In this document: piece after piece, positions 37,214 through 47,610 of the stretch | Position numbering within the stretch: the first letter of the stretch is position 1 | Layout of the letters: the number at the start of each line of letters is the position of its first letter | Assembly: GCF_003217155.1 (NCBI RefSeq) | Contig: NZ_QJSU01000003.1 | Coordinates: forward strand, 1-64,000 | DNA from: Psychrobacter fozii | GTDB taxonomy: Bacteria > Pseudomonadota > Gammaproteobacteria > Pseudomonadales > Moraxellaceae | Length of the DNA: 64,000 nt | Direction of reading: 5' to 3' | Notes under the pieces: generated by a model | What the model saw: only the letters and a program-made list of their open reading frames with translations | Databases searched by the model: none | What the model was told of the DNA's origin: nothing | Position numbers and translations under genes: made by a program

Positions 37214-37242
37214 TTGCTTTTATGAGCAAAAAGCCGTAAAAT
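37214..37242 (+). promoter_or_regulatory. Sigma-70 promoter of rplU-rpmA
   Basis: -35 TTGCTT (37214-37219), a 17-bp spacer and -10 TAAAAT (37237-37242). An inverted repeat CGGCTT / AAGCCG (37210-37236) overlaps the promoter. The leader to the ATG is about 80 nt. Confidence 0.6.
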
Positions 37243-37329
37243 CTTGCCTTTAATTTTTCCCTGTCGTGTTCGTCGTAAAAGCGTTGGTATAACATCAGCC
37301 ACGGCACACGGGTTAAACGGAGTCATACA

Positions 37330-37641
37330 ATGTACGCAGTAATCAAAACTGGTGGTAAACAGCACCGTGTAGTCGTCGATGAATTGCTTAAAGTTGAACT
37401 ACTAAAAGCAGAAAAAGGCGAAACAATCAAATTTGAAGACGTGTTAATGGTTGTTGACGGCGATAACGTCAAAATCGGTCAGCCTGTCGTTGAAGGCGCT
37501 AGCGTAGAAGTTGAAGTTGTTGAGCATGGTCGCGGCGAAAAAATCCGTATCATCAAGCACAACCGTCGTAAGCATTATCACAAAGAACAAGGTCACCGCC
37601 AATGGTACACCTTGTTAAAAATCAAAGCCATTAATGCCTAA
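37330..37641 (+). CDS. rplU: 50S ribosomal protein L21
   Basis: 103 residues, full length. Typical start [14 protein letters not shown] and C-terminal signature [16 protein letters not shown]. Binds 23S rRNA next to L20. It forms an operon with rpmA, 91 nt downstream. Confidence 0.98.
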   Translation: MYAVIKTGGKQHRVVVDELLKVELLKAEKGETIKFEDVLMVVDGDNVKIGQPVVEGASVEVEVVEHGRGEKIRIIKHNRRKHYHKEQGHRQWYTLLKIKAINA

Positions 37642-37732
37642 TTACCCATTTAGCAATTATTGCTAAATAGCGCACTAAATGCTTAAGAGTTATCGCATCA
37701 GCGGTAAGTCAAATTAACAAGGAGATTTTCTC

Positions 37733-37990
37733 ATGGCACATAAAAAAGCTGCCGGTTCGAGCCGTAACGGTCGTGATTCAAACCCAAAAATGCTAGGCGT
37801 AAAAATCTTTGGTGGCCAAGCTATCACAGCTGGTAACATCATCGTTCGTCAACGTGGTACAGAATTCCACGCAGGCGAAGGCGTTGGCATGGGTCGTGAC
37901 CATACTTTATTTGCACTGAATGACGGTGTTGTAAAGTTTGCGACCAAAGGCAAATTTAACCGTCGTTATGTGACGGTTGAAAACGCATAA
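37733..37990 (+). CDS. rpmA: 50S ribosomal protein L27
   Basis: 85 residues. [19 protein letters not shown] is the gammaproteobacterial L27 start, and the flexible N-terminus reaches the peptidyl-transferase centre. Strong ribosome site aaggag. No N-terminal extension of the processed Firmicutes type. Confidence 0.98.
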   Translation: MAHKKAAGSSRNGRDSNPKMLGVKIFGGQAITAGNIIVRQRGTEFHAGEGVGMGRDHTLFALNDGVVKFATKGKFNRRYVTVENA

Positions 37991-38040
37991 TTATCTATTT
38001 AGGTCGTTTTATTCTTTGAGTAAAATGATCGGATAATTAA

Positions 38041-38079
38041 AAAAGCTCCTATTGCCTTATGGTAGTAGGGGCTTTTTTT
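38041..38079 (+). terminator. Terminator of rplU-rpmA
   Basis: Stem AAAAGCTCCTATTGCC / GGTAGTAGGGGCTTTT (slightly imperfect) with a TTAT loop and T run. Confidence 0.85.
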
Positions 38080-38380
38080 ACGTGTATTCATTCTTATTGA
38101 AGCTTGCCAGAAGTAGTGAAAAATAATAAGAAAAACGGCTCATACTATTTAATAGTGTATAGCCAATGCGGTTACAAGCGTGTATGGCAGCCGTAGTAAT
38201 GATTGCAAATCATGACTAGGCGCGCAATAAAAAAACTGGCACACTGTTGTCATTGTTTATGGGCACCAATTTTATATTGGTCAGATAAGCACTTATAGAA
38301 AACAAAAAATTTAATGAGATGTTTTACTTTTAAGCGACTATTTTTTAAAAGCTACTATGCTTTTTTAGAGAGGATTTATA

Positions 38381-39064
38381 ATGACTTTATCAATGAACAA
38401 ATCAATCAAACAAAAAATGATGAACGGTGCTTTAGCGGGTGTATTAATGACATCGCTTGGCGTAGCAGCTCCTATGATTGCGATGACTCAATCGGCAACG
38501 GCAGCCCCTGCAGATAACTTGACCGCTGCTAAGCGTTTGAACACGCTTTTGACCAACACTAAGAGTATGACAGCCAACTTTACCCAAACGACTAAAGGGG
38601 CAAACAGCGGTACGTTTAGTGGCTCTATGAGCGTTCAACGTCCGAATAACTTCCGTTGGGAAACAAAATCGCCATCACAGCAGATAATTGTTGCCAATGG
38701 TAGCTCAATGTGGGTTTATGACAAAGATTTGGAGCAAGCGACCAAGCAAAACGTCGATAGCCAAGTAGGTAACACTCCAGCACTATTGCTATCAGGTGAT
38801 CCGAGCAAAATTGATCAGAACTTCAAAATCACTCAGCCATATTCTAATAAAAACTACTATGTGCTCTATCCAAAATCAGATAGTGCTAGCTTCAAGAGCT
38901 TATCAATGAGCTTTAGCGGTGGTAAGCCAGTGATGATGGTATTAAACGACAGCCTTGGTCAGACCACATCGATTAAGTTCAGTAATATCAAACTGAATCC
39001 AAGCATCAGTAGCAGTCAATTCAAATTCACACCACCAGCAGGTGTTGATGTTATCAATCAATAA
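38381..39064 (+). CDS. lolA: Outer-membrane lipoprotein carrier protein LolA
   Basis: 227 residues. Cleavable signal peptide: charged MTLSMNKSIKQKMMN, hydrophobic core and cleavage near ATAAPAD (residue 45). The mature part is the LolA half-barrel with RPNNFRWETKSPSQQIIVA and WVYDKDLEQ. It carries lipoproteins across the periplasm from LolCDE to LolB. Ribosome site agagga. It stands alone here, not behind ftsK. The 300 bp before it (38080-38380) hold no gene. Confidence 0.92.
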   Translation: MTLSMNKSIKQKMMNGALAGVLMTSLGVAAPMIAMTQSATAAPADNLTAAKRLNTLLTNTKSMTANFTQTTKGANSGTFSGSMSVQRPNNFRWETKSPSQQIIVANGSSMWVYDKDLEQATKQNVDSQVGNTPALLLSGDPSKIDQNFKITQPYSNKNYYVLYPKSDSASFKSLSMSFSGGKPVMMVLNDSLGQTTSIKFSNIKLNPSISSSQFKFTPPAGVDVINQ

Positions 39065-39100
39065 CCATCAATCACGACGCTGTAGTTAGTGATTCAATAA

Positions 39101-39134
39101 AAAAGGACAAATCTTAAGTGATTTGTCCTTTTTT
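39101..39134. terminator. Bidirectional terminator between lolA and scpB
   Basis: A perfect stem AAAAGGACAAATC / GATTTGTCCTTTT around TTAAGT with A and T runs. Confidence 0.88.
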
Positions 39135-39202
39135 GTGGCAGTGAGTAGGGCTGTAAGACTGTATCTTTACAACGATATTGTGCGTTGAGTATATTCAAAG
39201 AT

Positions 39203-39850
39203 TTAAGACATGGCTTTGATAGCATTCATATCTGGCATCGGTGGTAATTCATCTAAATCACTCAATCCAAAGGCATCTAAAAACTGCGGTGTGGTGTGTA
39301 GCAATGCAGGACGACCTAACGTATCTTTATAACCGTCTTCCTTGACCCAGCCTTTATCAAAGAGCTGCCTAAGTATGTTGCTCGATAGCGTCACACCGCG
39401 TACATACTCTATGTCACTACGGGTGACGGGTTGTTTGTAAGCAATGACACTTAACGTCTCTAGTAACGCTTGGCTGAGGCGTTCCTGACGTTGTGGAAAG
39501 ACGGTCTGAATGAGGGCGCTGTAGTTATCTGCTATTTGTAATCGATAGCCACTAGCGGTCTCGTGTAAGCTAAGTACACCCGTGTCCAATCGTGTTTGTA
39601 ATAATGCGAGCGCTTGTTTTAGCTCTTTGGTAGACAAATTCAGATGCTTCTTTAATACATTAGCGGTCAGCGGCGTTTCTGAAGCATGTAATAGTACTTC
39701 GATATCTTTGCTGATACTTTCAAATCTTTGCAGCTGATCATCAGGTAGTGAGGAGCGTTCAGCTGCTGATATCGATTGTTGTGTCTTATCGTTTAGTGTT
39801 ATGTAATTTGGTACTGTGTCATTTAGTGTTATGTCGTCAATATCTACCAT
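39203..39850 (-). CDS. scpB: Segregation and condensation protein B
   Basis: 215 residues. Two winged-helix domains; QALLETLSVIAYKQPVTRSD followed by 'IEYVRGV' is the ScpB signature, and GRPALLHTTPQFLDAFGL is the C-terminal part. Works with ScpA and SMC in chromosome condensation. It lies about 150 nt behind scpA in the trpS-scpA-scpB direction; the N-terminal 40 residues are variable and the start is uncertain. Confidence 0.93.
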   Translation of the reverse strand: MVDIDDITLNDTVPNYITLNDKTQQSISAAERSSLPDDQLQRFESISKDIEVLLHASETPLTANVLKKHLNLSTKELKQALALLQTRLDTGVLSLHETASGYRLQIADNYSALIQTVFPQRQERLSQALLETLSVIAYKQPVTRSDIEYVRGVTLSSNILRQLFDKGWVKEDGYKDTLGRPALLHTTPQFLDAFGLSDLDELPPMPDMNAIKAMS

Positions 39851-40003
39851 CGAGAGTATGCTCTTTTATAAGTATTGTATTTTTAATATAGGGCAGGTTA
39901 AATATAGTCGGTTCAATAGCATCTAGATAAAAGGAAGGCGAGTGAAAGTACGACAAGTAGCAGACTAACACCGTATCCAGTTTATAGAGGATCGATTATA
40001 TGG

Positions 40004-40909
40004 CTAAGCTAGCCACTGCAAGGTCAATAGCCCAATATGTGAGTCGTTTTCAGAACCACTATCAGCAATGGGATTGCTTGCTGCATCAACATTCACCACA
40101 CCGACCAATTGCCGTTTTATTAGCTCTAATACCGCGACAAAACTGACCACCACACCTATCTTGCCTTGTGCTTTGTCCAATAACTCATAAAAAGAGCGTG
40201 CACCATCCGTACTGAGCTGCCGACTGATACTCGCAATACGATCAGCAAGTGGTACGGCATCGACTTTAATATTGTGCATCTGATAGTCGGGCTGTAGTTG
40301 CATCTTAAATAAACTATCAATCAACAAATTTGGTGAGTAGTTTGGCAGTTCGGTATTCATGATTTCTTGACTGGGCATACTCACCATGGCCAGAAAAACA
40401 TCGCGCTCAAGACGAACCAAATTGTCTAGGCGTTGACTGGCTACCTTAATCTGAGCGTAGGCTTCAAGACGTTCAATCAACTCTGCCTTTGGGTCGCGCT
40501 CATCGGTAGGTGCTTCTGGTTTAGGCAGTAATAGCTCTGTTTTGATGGCGATTAACGTCGATGCCATCAGTAGATAGTCACCTGCCAATTCAAAATGCTC
40601 AGTATCTAACTCACCAATGTATGCCAAATACTGCTCAGTGATGGGCAGTATTGGCATCTGGGTCAGATCAACATTGTTCTTTTTGACCAAATACAACAGA
40701 AAATCCAATGGTCCAGCAAACTGCTCTAGCCAAATGGCAAAGGCTTGCGGTGGTACATATAAATCTTCTGGTAAATGTTGTACTGGCGTCTGATAAATAC
40801 GCAACGACATATCATGAGCGTTGGCAAAGGATACTGGTATCATTTCTGGTACATGGTCTGTCTTCAATGGATTACTTAAGCTTGGCAAGTGGACGAATAC
40901 CAATGGCAC
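40004..40909 (-). CDS. scpA: Segregation and condensation protein A
   Basis: 301 residues from GTG at 40909. The kleisin core includes [19 protein letters not shown] and [20 protein letters not shown]. Bridges SMC heads. The GTG start overlaps the trpS end by 38 nt and has no clear ribosome site. ATG at 40843 is an in-frame alternative giving 279 residues, outside trpS. The conserved domain begins about 60 residues in, so either start gives a complete protein. Confidence 0.9.
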   Translation of the reverse strand: MPLVFVHLPSLSNPLKTDHVPEMIPVSFANAHDMSLRIYQTPVQHLPEDLYVPPQAFAIWLEQFAGPLDFLLYLVKKNNVDLTQMPILPITEQYLAYIGELDTEHFELAGDYLLMASTLIAIKTELLLPKPEAPTDERDPKAELIERLEAYAQIKVASQRLDNLVRLERDVFLAMVSMPSQEIMNTELPNYSPNLLIDSLFKMQLQPDYQMHNIKVDAVPLADRIASISRQLSTDGARSFYELLDKAQGKIGVVVSFVAVLELIKRQLVGVVNVDAASNPIADSGSENDSHIGLLTLQWLA

Positions 40910-41957
40910 GGCGAGTCTTGTCTAGTTGCTTACGGCTATGACGACGTGCTTTTTCTGCGCCCATTTGCAAGATTTCTTCAAGCTCTTTCGGATTGGCCAT
41001 CAGTTCTTGATAACGCTCGCGGAATGGGGCAATTTCGTCATTTATTTTTTCAAACAAGGCTTTTTTTGCATCTCCCCAACCAATACCAGCTGCAAACTTC
41101 TCACGCATGTCAGCAATTTCTTCAGGCGTCGCAAACGCTTTATAAATCTCAAAGATAGCTGAATCATCAGGATCTTTTGGCTCTTCAGGCAGCTGAGAGT
41201 TGGTGACGATTTTCATGATGGCTTTGTGCATCTGTTTTTCTGCGCTGACTTGCGGATTAGCATCACCGAACAGAGGAATGGTGTTGCCATAACTCTTGCT
41301 CATCTTACGGCCATCAAGACCCGTCAATAACGGGATATTGTCATCGACGACTGCTGACGGTAGCGTAAAGAGGGTTTTGTAACGATGATTGAATGTACCA
41401 GCAATATCACGTGCCATTTCAATATGCTGAATTTGATCACGGCCAACAGGAACATGAGTAGCATTGAACATCAATATATCAGCTGCCATGAGCACAGGAT
41501 AGCCGAACAGCCCCATATTGATACCTTGATCAGGATCGACGTCCTCTTTGTCCATATTGATATCGACAGCTGCTTTATAAGCGTGAGCACGGTTCATTAG
41601 CCCTTTGGCACATGAGCAGTTCAATACCCAAGCCAGCTCTGGAATTTCAGGCACGTCTGACTGACGATAAAACGTCACACGCTCCGGGTCTAGACCACAG
41701 GCAATCCAAGTCGCGGCAATCGCTTTGGTTGACTCATGAATGATAGCGGGGTCGTAACAGCCAATAATGCCGTGGTAATCTGCCAAAAAGAAAAATGCTT
41801 CATCGTCACTGTTTTGAATAGCTTGGATGGCTGGACGAATCGCACCAACGTAGTTACCCAAATGTAGAGTGCCAGTCGGTTTAATACCAGTCAAAACGCG
41901 CTTTACAGCTGCTGTTTCGGAAGAGGTTTGGTTGTTAGATGTACTATTACTAGTCAT
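40872..41957 (-). CDS. trpS: Tryptophanyl-tRNA synthetase
   Basis: 361 residues. Class-I synthetase: [12 protein letters not shown] (HIGH-like, about 33-44) and [10 protein letters not shown] (KMSKS, about 216-225). Charges tRNA-Trp. The N-terminal 20 residues are Ser/Thr/Asn-rich and may not be needed. It heads a trpS-scpA-scpB run. Confidence 0.97.
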   Translation of the reverse strand: MTSNSTSNNQTSSETAAVKRVLTGIKPTGTLHLGNYVGAIRPAIQAIQNSDDEAFFFLADYHGIIGCYDPAIIHESTKAIAATWIACGLDPERVTFYRQSDVPEIPELAWVLNCSCAKGLMNRAHAYKAAVDINMDKEDVDPDQGINMGLFGYPVLMAADILMFNATHVPVGRDQIQHIEMARDIAGTFNHRYKTLFTLPSAVVDDNIPLLTGLDGRKMSKSYGNTIPLFGDANPQVSAEKQMHKAIMKIVTNSQLPEEPKDPDDSAIFEIYKAFATPEEIADMREKFAAGIGWGDAKKALFEKINDEIAPFRERYQELMANPKELEEILQMGAEKARRHSRKQLDKTRRAIGIRPLAKLK

Positions 41958-42081
41958 AGGAAATCCGTTATTTCGTTTATCAAATTATTATAAATGCGTT
42001 GTTATTTATGAGTCGATCATAGTGAAAGTATTGACCACAAAGTATAACAAATTTTTCGACCATTTTTCTTTGGAATAACGG

Positions 42082-43173
42082 CTACTTGTAGATATCCGTG
42101 CGACCTGTCGGCCCATGTTTAAAGCGCCGATGAAACCACATCCATTGGGTAGGATCGATACGAATGAGTCCTTCTAAGACTTCATTAACCTGAGTAGCGT
42201 CAGCAACTTCATCATTACTCGGATAGTTACTTAACTCAGGCGTAATCGTTAGGTGATAATGCGGACGTTTACCCTTTGGTAAATTGTCCGGTGTTTGACG
42301 ATAAGTATGTAGCGCCATTAGTGCGGGTGGATGTGTCTTGTCGCCCAATTTAGCCATGCGTCTTGAGGCAGTAATAGTGGCCGCTGGTACACCGAAAAAT
42401 GGTGCCATCACGCCTTGTTTAAGACCATAGTCTTGATCAGGCGAGTACCAAATAACATGTTTTTCCTTGATAGAGCTGACAAAACTACGCATGTCTCTAC
42501 TCGCTATTTGCTTACCAAGAATGGTACTGCGCCCATTATAAACAAACCAATCTAACAGGGCATTGTTCTGAGGTCGATACATACCATCCATTGGAAAAAA
42601 CTGCGTACATAACATACCACCTAGATCAAGCATCGTGTAGTGGGCGCCGAGTAAAATAACAGGGCGTCCTTCTTTTTGTGCGTTAACTAAATGCTGTAAG
42701 CCTGAGATAGAAACCGTGCGAGTAAAGACATTGGGGCGAAACCAAGCGCATAGGGTTTCAAATACCCCAATACCCTGATTGACGAAGACTTGCTTGGCCA
42801 TCAGTTCACGTTCAACTTCTGGCTTTTCTGGAAAGGCCAGCTTGAGGTTAATCAGGGTATCCCGCCTGCGTGAGCCTGCTATTTTATAGAGCAAAACACC
42901 CAGTTTACGACCTAGCCAAAACTGATAGCGCAATGGTAAGTAAATCAGTGGCAACACCAAAGCGAGCAATAACCAGATACCCCAGTATTTAGGCGATAAA
43001 AACTGCCATTGAAAGGGTTTCTTATCGGCTTGCGCTGTACGCTTATGGGTCTGCGTAATCGTCGGCGTACCAGCAGGGAGTGCTGGTGACTTAGCCGACG
43101 GCTGTATGCTCGGTGAAGGCATGCTGTCTTTGGAAGAGTGTTTACTGGGATCGTATTGTTCGGGCGCTTTCAT
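42082..43173 (-). CDS. Lysophospholipid acyltransferase family, LpxL/HtrB-type lipid A acyltransferase
   Basis: 363 residues from ATG at 43173 (aaagga four bases before). One membrane anchor (about 52-70) after a Pro/Ser-rich cytoplasmic start. Catalytic H-x4-D in LGAHYTMLDLGG; RRDTLINLKLAFPEK and WYSPDQDYG follow as in LpxL/LpxM. It adds a secondary acyl chain to lipid A at the inner membrane. Sequence alone does not tell LpxL from LpxM. Confidence 0.88.
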   Translation of the reverse strand: MKAPEQYDPSKHSSKDSMPSPSIQPSAKSPALPAGTPTITQTHKRTAQADKKPFQWQFLSPKYWGIWLLLALVLPLIYLPLRYQFWLGRKLGVLLYKIAGSRRRDTLINLKLAFPEKPEVERELMAKQVFVNQGIGVFETLCAWFRPNVFTRTVSISGLQHLVNAQKEGRPVILLGAHYTMLDLGGMLCTQFFPMDGMYRPQNNALLDWFVYNGRSTILGKQIASRDMRSFVSSIKEKHVIWYSPDQDYGLKQGVMAPFFGVPAATITASRRMAKLGDKTHPPALMALHTYRQTPDNLPKGKRPHYHLTITPELSNYPSNDEVADATQVNEVLEGLIRIDPTQWMWFHRRFKHGPTGRTDIYK

Positions 43174-43361
43174 AATATCCTTTTGCAGCACTTTTATGGC
43201 ATCGGGTTATAGCATTTTATAGCATTGTCGCTATTGATGAAAAGTTATTATGATAATGGGGTAGTGGTAGCGGGTTTACAAGTTGCTCTTTGGCAAAGTA
43301 ACTCTATAAAAATACTATGAATTGGCATATCTATAAAATACGAAAGATAACGCTCTATCTA

Positions 43362-43626
43362 GGGTCTGTTGAACATTCAAATATTAGGGCTGCTGATTGC
43401 TAAAATTGCACCAAATTAGGCGCAAGCCGACGATAATGTCGAGACCTTAACTAGGATTGCAACAACGTTTGGGGTGATTTTAGCATCAGCCTTTCAGGGC
43501 AGTACTATTTTCTGCCAATATATGGCGCAATTGTTTAACCTAGAATGACTAGGCGTCAAAAATTTCACTGCATATTGTCTAAAAAATAGTGACTGCCAGC
43601 ACCACATTTGAATGTTCAACAGACCC
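43362..43626. repeat. MITE-like element, copy 2 (265 bp)
   Basis: Same terminal inverted repeats and body as copy 1, opposite orientation. TA flanks on both sides (tctA-GGG, CCC-TAat) fit a 2-bp duplication. It lies between the acyltransferase promoter region and the rpsI terminator, where it seems to do no damage. Confidence 0.9.
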
Positions 43627-43643
43627 TAATCAATAGCCACAAA

Positions 43644-43679
43644 AAAACCTTACAAGCTGCGAACAGCTTGTAAGGTTTT
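43644..43679 (-). terminator. Terminator of rplM-rpsI
   Basis: A perfect 16-bp stem AAAACCTTACAAGCTG / CAGCTTGTAAGGTTTT with a CGAA loop (TTCG on the transcript) and a T run on the minus strand. Confidence 0.92.
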
Positions 43680-43762
43680 GCAAATCTACTCTTTCATTTA
43701 ATGCGAATACTGCCGCTCTGAGATAAAGACAACAGTCGCAAAAAAATAAGAAATAGCTTTGA

Positions 43763-44149
43763 TTAACGTTTTGAGAATTGTGGACGTTTACGTGCTTTAC
43801 GTAGACCCAATTTCTTACGTTCAACTTGACGTGAGTCACGAGTAACAAAGCCAGCTGCTTTTAGAGCAGGTTTCAAAGCTTCGTCAGCTTCGATTAGTGC
43901 ACGAGTGATGCCGTGGCGGATTGCGCCAGCTTGACCACTAATACCACCGCCTGCAACAGTTACATATAAGTCATATGCGTTAGCAGAGTCTAGTAGTTCT
44001 AATGGTTGACGTACTACCATGCGTGAAGTTTCACGGCTGAAGTATTCGTCAAGTGGCTTGCCGTTAACGACAATGCTACCAGTACCTTTTGATAAAAAGA
44101 CACGAGCAGTAGAAGTCTTACGACGACCAGTTCCGTAATTGCGTTCCAT
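43763..44149 (-). CDS. rpsI: 30S ribosomal protein S9
   Basis: 128 residues. [16 protein letters not shown] at the start and the basic tail ending [12 protein letters not shown], whose last residues reach the P-site tRNA. 10 nt behind rplM. Confidence 0.98.
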   Translation of the reverse strand: MERNYGTGRRKTSTARVFLSKGTGSIVVNGKPLDEYFSRETSRMVVRQPLELLDSANAYDLYVTVAGGGISGQAGAIRHGITRALIEADEALKPALKAAGFVTRDSRQVERKKLGLRKARKRPQFSKR

Positions 44150-44159
44150 AAGTGTATCC

Positions 44160-44588
44160 TTAGATGTCTAGTGCTTTAGGTTGCTGTGCTTCATGTGGAT
44201 GTTCAGTACCCGCATATAGTTTCAGCTTCTTGATCATCGCATAGCCAAGAGGGCCTTTTGGAAGCATACCCTTAACTGCTTTGTGTAGAACATCTTCAGG
44301 CTTATGTGCAAGCAATTTACTGAAGTTAGTTTCTTTGATACCACCTGGGTAGCCACTGTGACGATAGTATTTTTTATCTTGCGCTTTTTTACCCGTTACC
44401 GTGATTTTGTCAGCATTGATGACAACAATAAAGTCACCAGTATCAACGTGCGGCGTAAAAGAAGGCTTATGCTTGCCACGTAAGCGAGTAGCAATTTGAG
44501 TGGCTAAGCGACCAAGGGTTTTGCCGTCAGCATCTACGACATACCAGTCATGGGTCACTTCAGCTGGTTTTGCACTAAGTGTTTTCAT
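44160..44588 (-). CDS. rplM: 50S ribosomal protein L13
   Basis: 142 residues, full length. Signatures [16 protein letters not shown] and [16 protein letters not shown] segment ([16 protein letters not shown]). Early assembly protein of the 50S subunit. First gene of the rplM-rpsI operon with a clear promoter about 75 bp upstream. Confidence 0.98.
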   Translation of the reverse strand: MKTLSAKPAEVTHDWYVVDADGKTLGRLATQIATRLRGKHKPSFTPHVDTGDFIVVINADKITVTGKKAQDKKYYRHSGYPGGIKETNFSKLLAHKPEDVLHKAVKGMLPKGPLGYAMIKKLKLYAGTEHPHEAQQPKALDI

Positions 44589-44658
44589 GATAAAACCTTA
44601 AAATTAGAATTCGTTGAGAGTTTAGCTGGGAACGGGGCTCTCAAAAAACAGACTGCAC

Positions 44659-44687
44659 ATTATAAGCAGTAGAGCCTACGCTTGCAA
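44659..44687 (-). promoter_or_regulatory. Sigma-70 promoter of rplM-rpsI
   Basis: On the minus strand -35 TTGCAA (44682-44687), a 17-bp spacer and a perfect -10 TATAAT (44659-44664). Confidence 0.8.
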
Positions 44688-44841
44688 GCTGCATTAGGGT
44701 TTATTTTTGCCTTATATACATTTAACTGCAGCGTTTGGCCAGTTTTAAGCGGTTTTAGACATTTTTAGTGGGTATTAAGTGATTTATCAAACATGACAAA
44801 TGACATAACCGTCAATGTTACGTTTGGTAATCACCGTGCAA

Positions 44842-45531
44842 TTATGACGATGATAGCCGATAAAGTCCAGCGACAACTTGTCCAACTTTGGTTTGTTTCA
44901 AGCATTCAAACGCCACAACCTCTAGGTTTGTCTGCTCTTGAGCAGTTAAATTATTATTTAAAGTATTTGCCAATTGCTGCAGTTGACTCTCTAAATCTCT
45001 GTCAGCTTCCAAATAAATGAGCGTGTCAGTATCAATTAATGATTGAGTAATTAGGGCTGTCAAAATTGGTTGCCACAGATCCTGAGCATAAGGCGGGTCA
45101 ATGAACACGATATCAAAAGTTTGTGGGACGATTTGCTGCTGTATTAAGACTTTTTCTGCTGTTCCAGTGATGATTTTGTGGCTGTCAGCATCAATACGTA
45201 GCTGTAAAGCGCTTTGGCGTAGCATATCGCTTTGCGCATTATTTATTTCAATGAAAGTGCAATGTGCAGCGCCACGAGACAGCGCTTCAAAGCCTAATAC
45301 GCCACTCCCTGCGCAGCTATCCAGTACATAAGCCCCATGAATATCAGCCAGTAGCCAATTAAACAATGTCTCGCGTAAGCGGTCAGGCGTTGGTCGTAAA
45401 CCCTCTGCGTCGATAAAGCCCACAGTGCGGCGTTTAAATTGGCCACCAATGATACGCACATCGCCACCAATAGCGGCCTTTTTTGTCTTGTGGTTTTTCT
45501 TAGTATCGCGGCTACTCATAGACTTTTTCAT
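44842..45531 (-). CDS. rsmD: 16S rRNA (guanine-966-N2)-methyltransferase
   Basis: 229 residues. SAM-dependent methyltransferase: RIIGGQFKRR, LRPTPDRLRETLFNWL, the SAM loop DSCAGSGVLGFEAL and the catalytic FIDPPYAQDL. Modifies G966 of 16S rRNA. 24 nt behind mrdA, so probably one operon. The Lys/Ser-rich first 20 residues may be longer than needed. Confidence 0.95.
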   Translation of the reverse strand: MKKSMSSRDTKKNHKTKKAAIGGDVRIIGGQFKRRTVGFIDAEGLRPTPDRLRETLFNWLLADIHGAYVLDSCAGSGVLGFEALSRGAAHCTFIEINNAQSDMLRQSALQLRIDADSHKIITGTAEKVLIQQQIVPQTFDIVFIDPPYAQDLWQPILTALITQSLIDTDTLIYLEADRDLESQLQQLANTLNNNLTAQEQTNLEVVAFECLKQTKVGQVVAGLYRLSSS

Positions 45532-45555
45532 GATATTTTCTCGCTGACCGTTTTT

Positions 45556-47535
45556 TTATTCAGGCGTTGCTGCTTCAGTTTCAGTTTCAGTTTGCTCTTT
45601 TAGAGCCTGCTCTTCTTTATCACGCAAGGCATCACGCAGTGCTTTATCGAATGCTTTTTGACGTTTGATGGCTTTCAACTCATCAGCTGTTGGCGGTAGT
45701 ATAGGATTGGTTTTGCGTTGTAATACCCAGTAATCGAATAAGGCGCGACCGATAGGCGCAGCGACTTTACTACCACCACCACCATTTTCGACCAATACGG
45801 CAAGGGCAATCTGAGGGTCTTCTACTGGCGCAAAGCCATTGAACCAAGCATGATCCCAATAGCGTTTGTCTATGGCGGACTTGTCATAACGTTTACCTTG
45901 CGCAATCGATTTCACCTGCGCCGTACCAGTTTTACCGGCGATGCGATAGCGCGGTGTGTAGATACCTCGCCCAGTACCGCTTTTGATCGTGGCTTCCATC
46001 GCGTCATGCATGCGTAACCAGTCAGAGGGCTTGCCATTGTAGTCAATCTTACCATCTGGTTTGGTGATAACTTTGACCTCTGCTGCACCATCGCTATTTT
46101 TTAATAAGTGCGGCGTAATATGATAGCCCTTATTCGCCGTCATGGCTGTGGCGTTGGCAACTTGTAGAGGGGTGGCTAGAAAATACCCTTGACCGATACT
46201 GACTGAAATGGTCTCACCTGGTAACCAGCGTCTATCATAAGTGTCTTTTTTCCATTTTGGCGATGGCATGATGCCTGCTCTTTCATTAGGCAAGTCAATG
46301 CCTGTTTGCTGACCAAACCCAAAGCGTGTCATCCAATCGTGTAGGCGCTGAATACCCATTTCATAGGCCAGTTTGTAGTAATACGTATCCACCGACATCA
46401 TGATTGATTTTTTGAGGTCTACTGATCCGTGTCCACCGCGCTTCCAGTCGCGGAATCGATGTGAGTCTCCCGGCAGGCTAAAATAACCGGGGTCATAAAT
46501 AGTGGTTTCCCAATTACGCAAGCCATAATGGATACCGCCCAGACCTTCAAAGGGCTTAATAGTCGAAGCAGGCGGGTACATACCTTGTAACGCACGATTG
46601 TACAATGGCTGATCAAGGTCGTCGCGCAAATCACCATAGTCTCTAAAGGAGATACCTGAGATAAAAGGGTTGGGGTCATAGCTTGGGTTACTGACAAAAG
46701 CCAATACGTCACCATTTTTTGGATCGATTGCGACAATCGCGCCGCGACGGCCATCTAGCTGCTGTTGGGCGATCGTTTGTAAGCCATAGTCCAAGCTCAA
46801 TGTAATGTCGTTACCCGCTATAGGCGGCTTGGTATCTAACTGACGGACAATATTGCCAAGGGCATCCGTTTCGACTGATTGATAGCCCGGCTGCCCAAGC
46901 AAGATGTCTTCATAGTAATCTTCGATACCAATCTTGCCGATAAGATCGGTACCAGCATAGCGTTCTTTATCAATACGTTTGCTTTCTTTGTCATTGATAC
47001 GACCGACATAGCCAATGACGTGTGCAAATAGCTTGTCATAAGGGTAAGAGCGCGTTAACTTACTTTGAATGCTGACACCACGAAAAAAGGGCTTACGTTC
47101 ACTAAACTGTGCCAGTTGTGCATCAGTCACATCGATTTTGATCGTGACAGGGTCATTCTTGCTTTTGCTCAGGCGTGCCAAAATATCAGTGATGTCTTTT
47201 TCTGTCAGATCAAAAATAGGCGCGAGTAGCTGTAATGTACGCTCTGGATTTTCGACTTCGTTAGGGCTTAGCATTGCGGTAAATACAGGTTGATTATCCG
47301 CGAGTATGACCCCGTTACGATCGTAAATATAGCCGCGGCTAGGCGGTGCAGATATTAGCTTGATTCGATTGTTGTCAGCTTGCGTTGTGTACTTGTCATG
47401 GGCATAGACTTGCAGGTAGCCATAACGCATTATCAGGCCGCCTAAGCCAATGAATATTAAAAACCCAAAGACAATGATACGGTTGGTAAAAATTCGATTG
47501 ACCTGATCGGTGTTGGGAGTTATCGGTTTATTCAT
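45556..47535 (-). CDS. mrdA: Penicillin-binding protein 2 (elongation transpeptidase)
   Basis: 659 residues. N-terminal membrane anchor (about 18-37), dimerisation domain, then transpeptidase with S324 in PPASTIKP (SxxK), a downstream SVD-type region, and KTGTAQVKS. The start of the mature part, SAPPSRGYIYDRNG, is typical. Cross-links side-wall peptidoglycan in the elongasome with RodA. The C-terminal 45 residues are a Lys/Glu-rich tail ending in a Thr/Glu run. Upstream mreBCD is not in the window. Confidence 0.96.
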   Translation of the reverse strand: MNKPITPNTDQVNRIFTNRIIVFGFLIFIGLGGLIMRYGYLQVYAHDKYTTQADNNRIKLISAPPSRGYIYDRNGVILADNQPVFTAMLSPNEVENPERTLQLLAPIFDLTEKDITDILARLSKSKNDPVTIKIDVTDAQLAQFSERKPFFRGVSIQSKLTRSYPYDKLFAHVIGYVGRINDKESKRIDKERYAGTDLIGKIGIEDYYEDILLGQPGYQSVETDALGNIVRQLDTKPPIAGNDITLSLDYGLQTIAQQQLDGRRGAIVAIDPKNGDVLAFVSNPSYDPNPFISGISFRDYGDLRDDLDQPLYNRALQGMYPPASTIKPFEGLGGIHYGLRNWETTIYDPGYFSLPGDSHRFRDWKRGGHGSVDLKKSIMMSVDTYYYKLAYEMGIQRLHDWMTRFGFGQQTGIDLPNERAGIMPSPKWKKDTYDRRWLPGETISVSIGQGYFLATPLQVANATAMTANKGYHITPHLLKNSDGAAEVKVITKPDGKIDYNGKPSDWLRMHDAMEATIKSGTGRGIYTPRYRIAGKTGTAQVKSIAQGKRYDKSAIDKRYWDHAWFNGFAPVEDPQIALAVLVENGGGGSKVAAPIGRALFDYWVLQRKTNPILPPTADELKAIKRQKAFDKALRDALRDKEEQALKEQTETETEAATPE

Positions 47536-47610
47536 ATAAAGTCAGAGCCCAAACGGTCAGTAAGTCAATTAAAGAGAAATAAGATAGGCGGGGTCGTTAA
47601 CCAAAGTGCG

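Noticed and set aside
37210..37236. Hairpin as an L21 autoregulatory leader
   Set aside because: It overlaps a good -35/-10 promoter pair, so it would not be in the transcript; it is described with the promoter.
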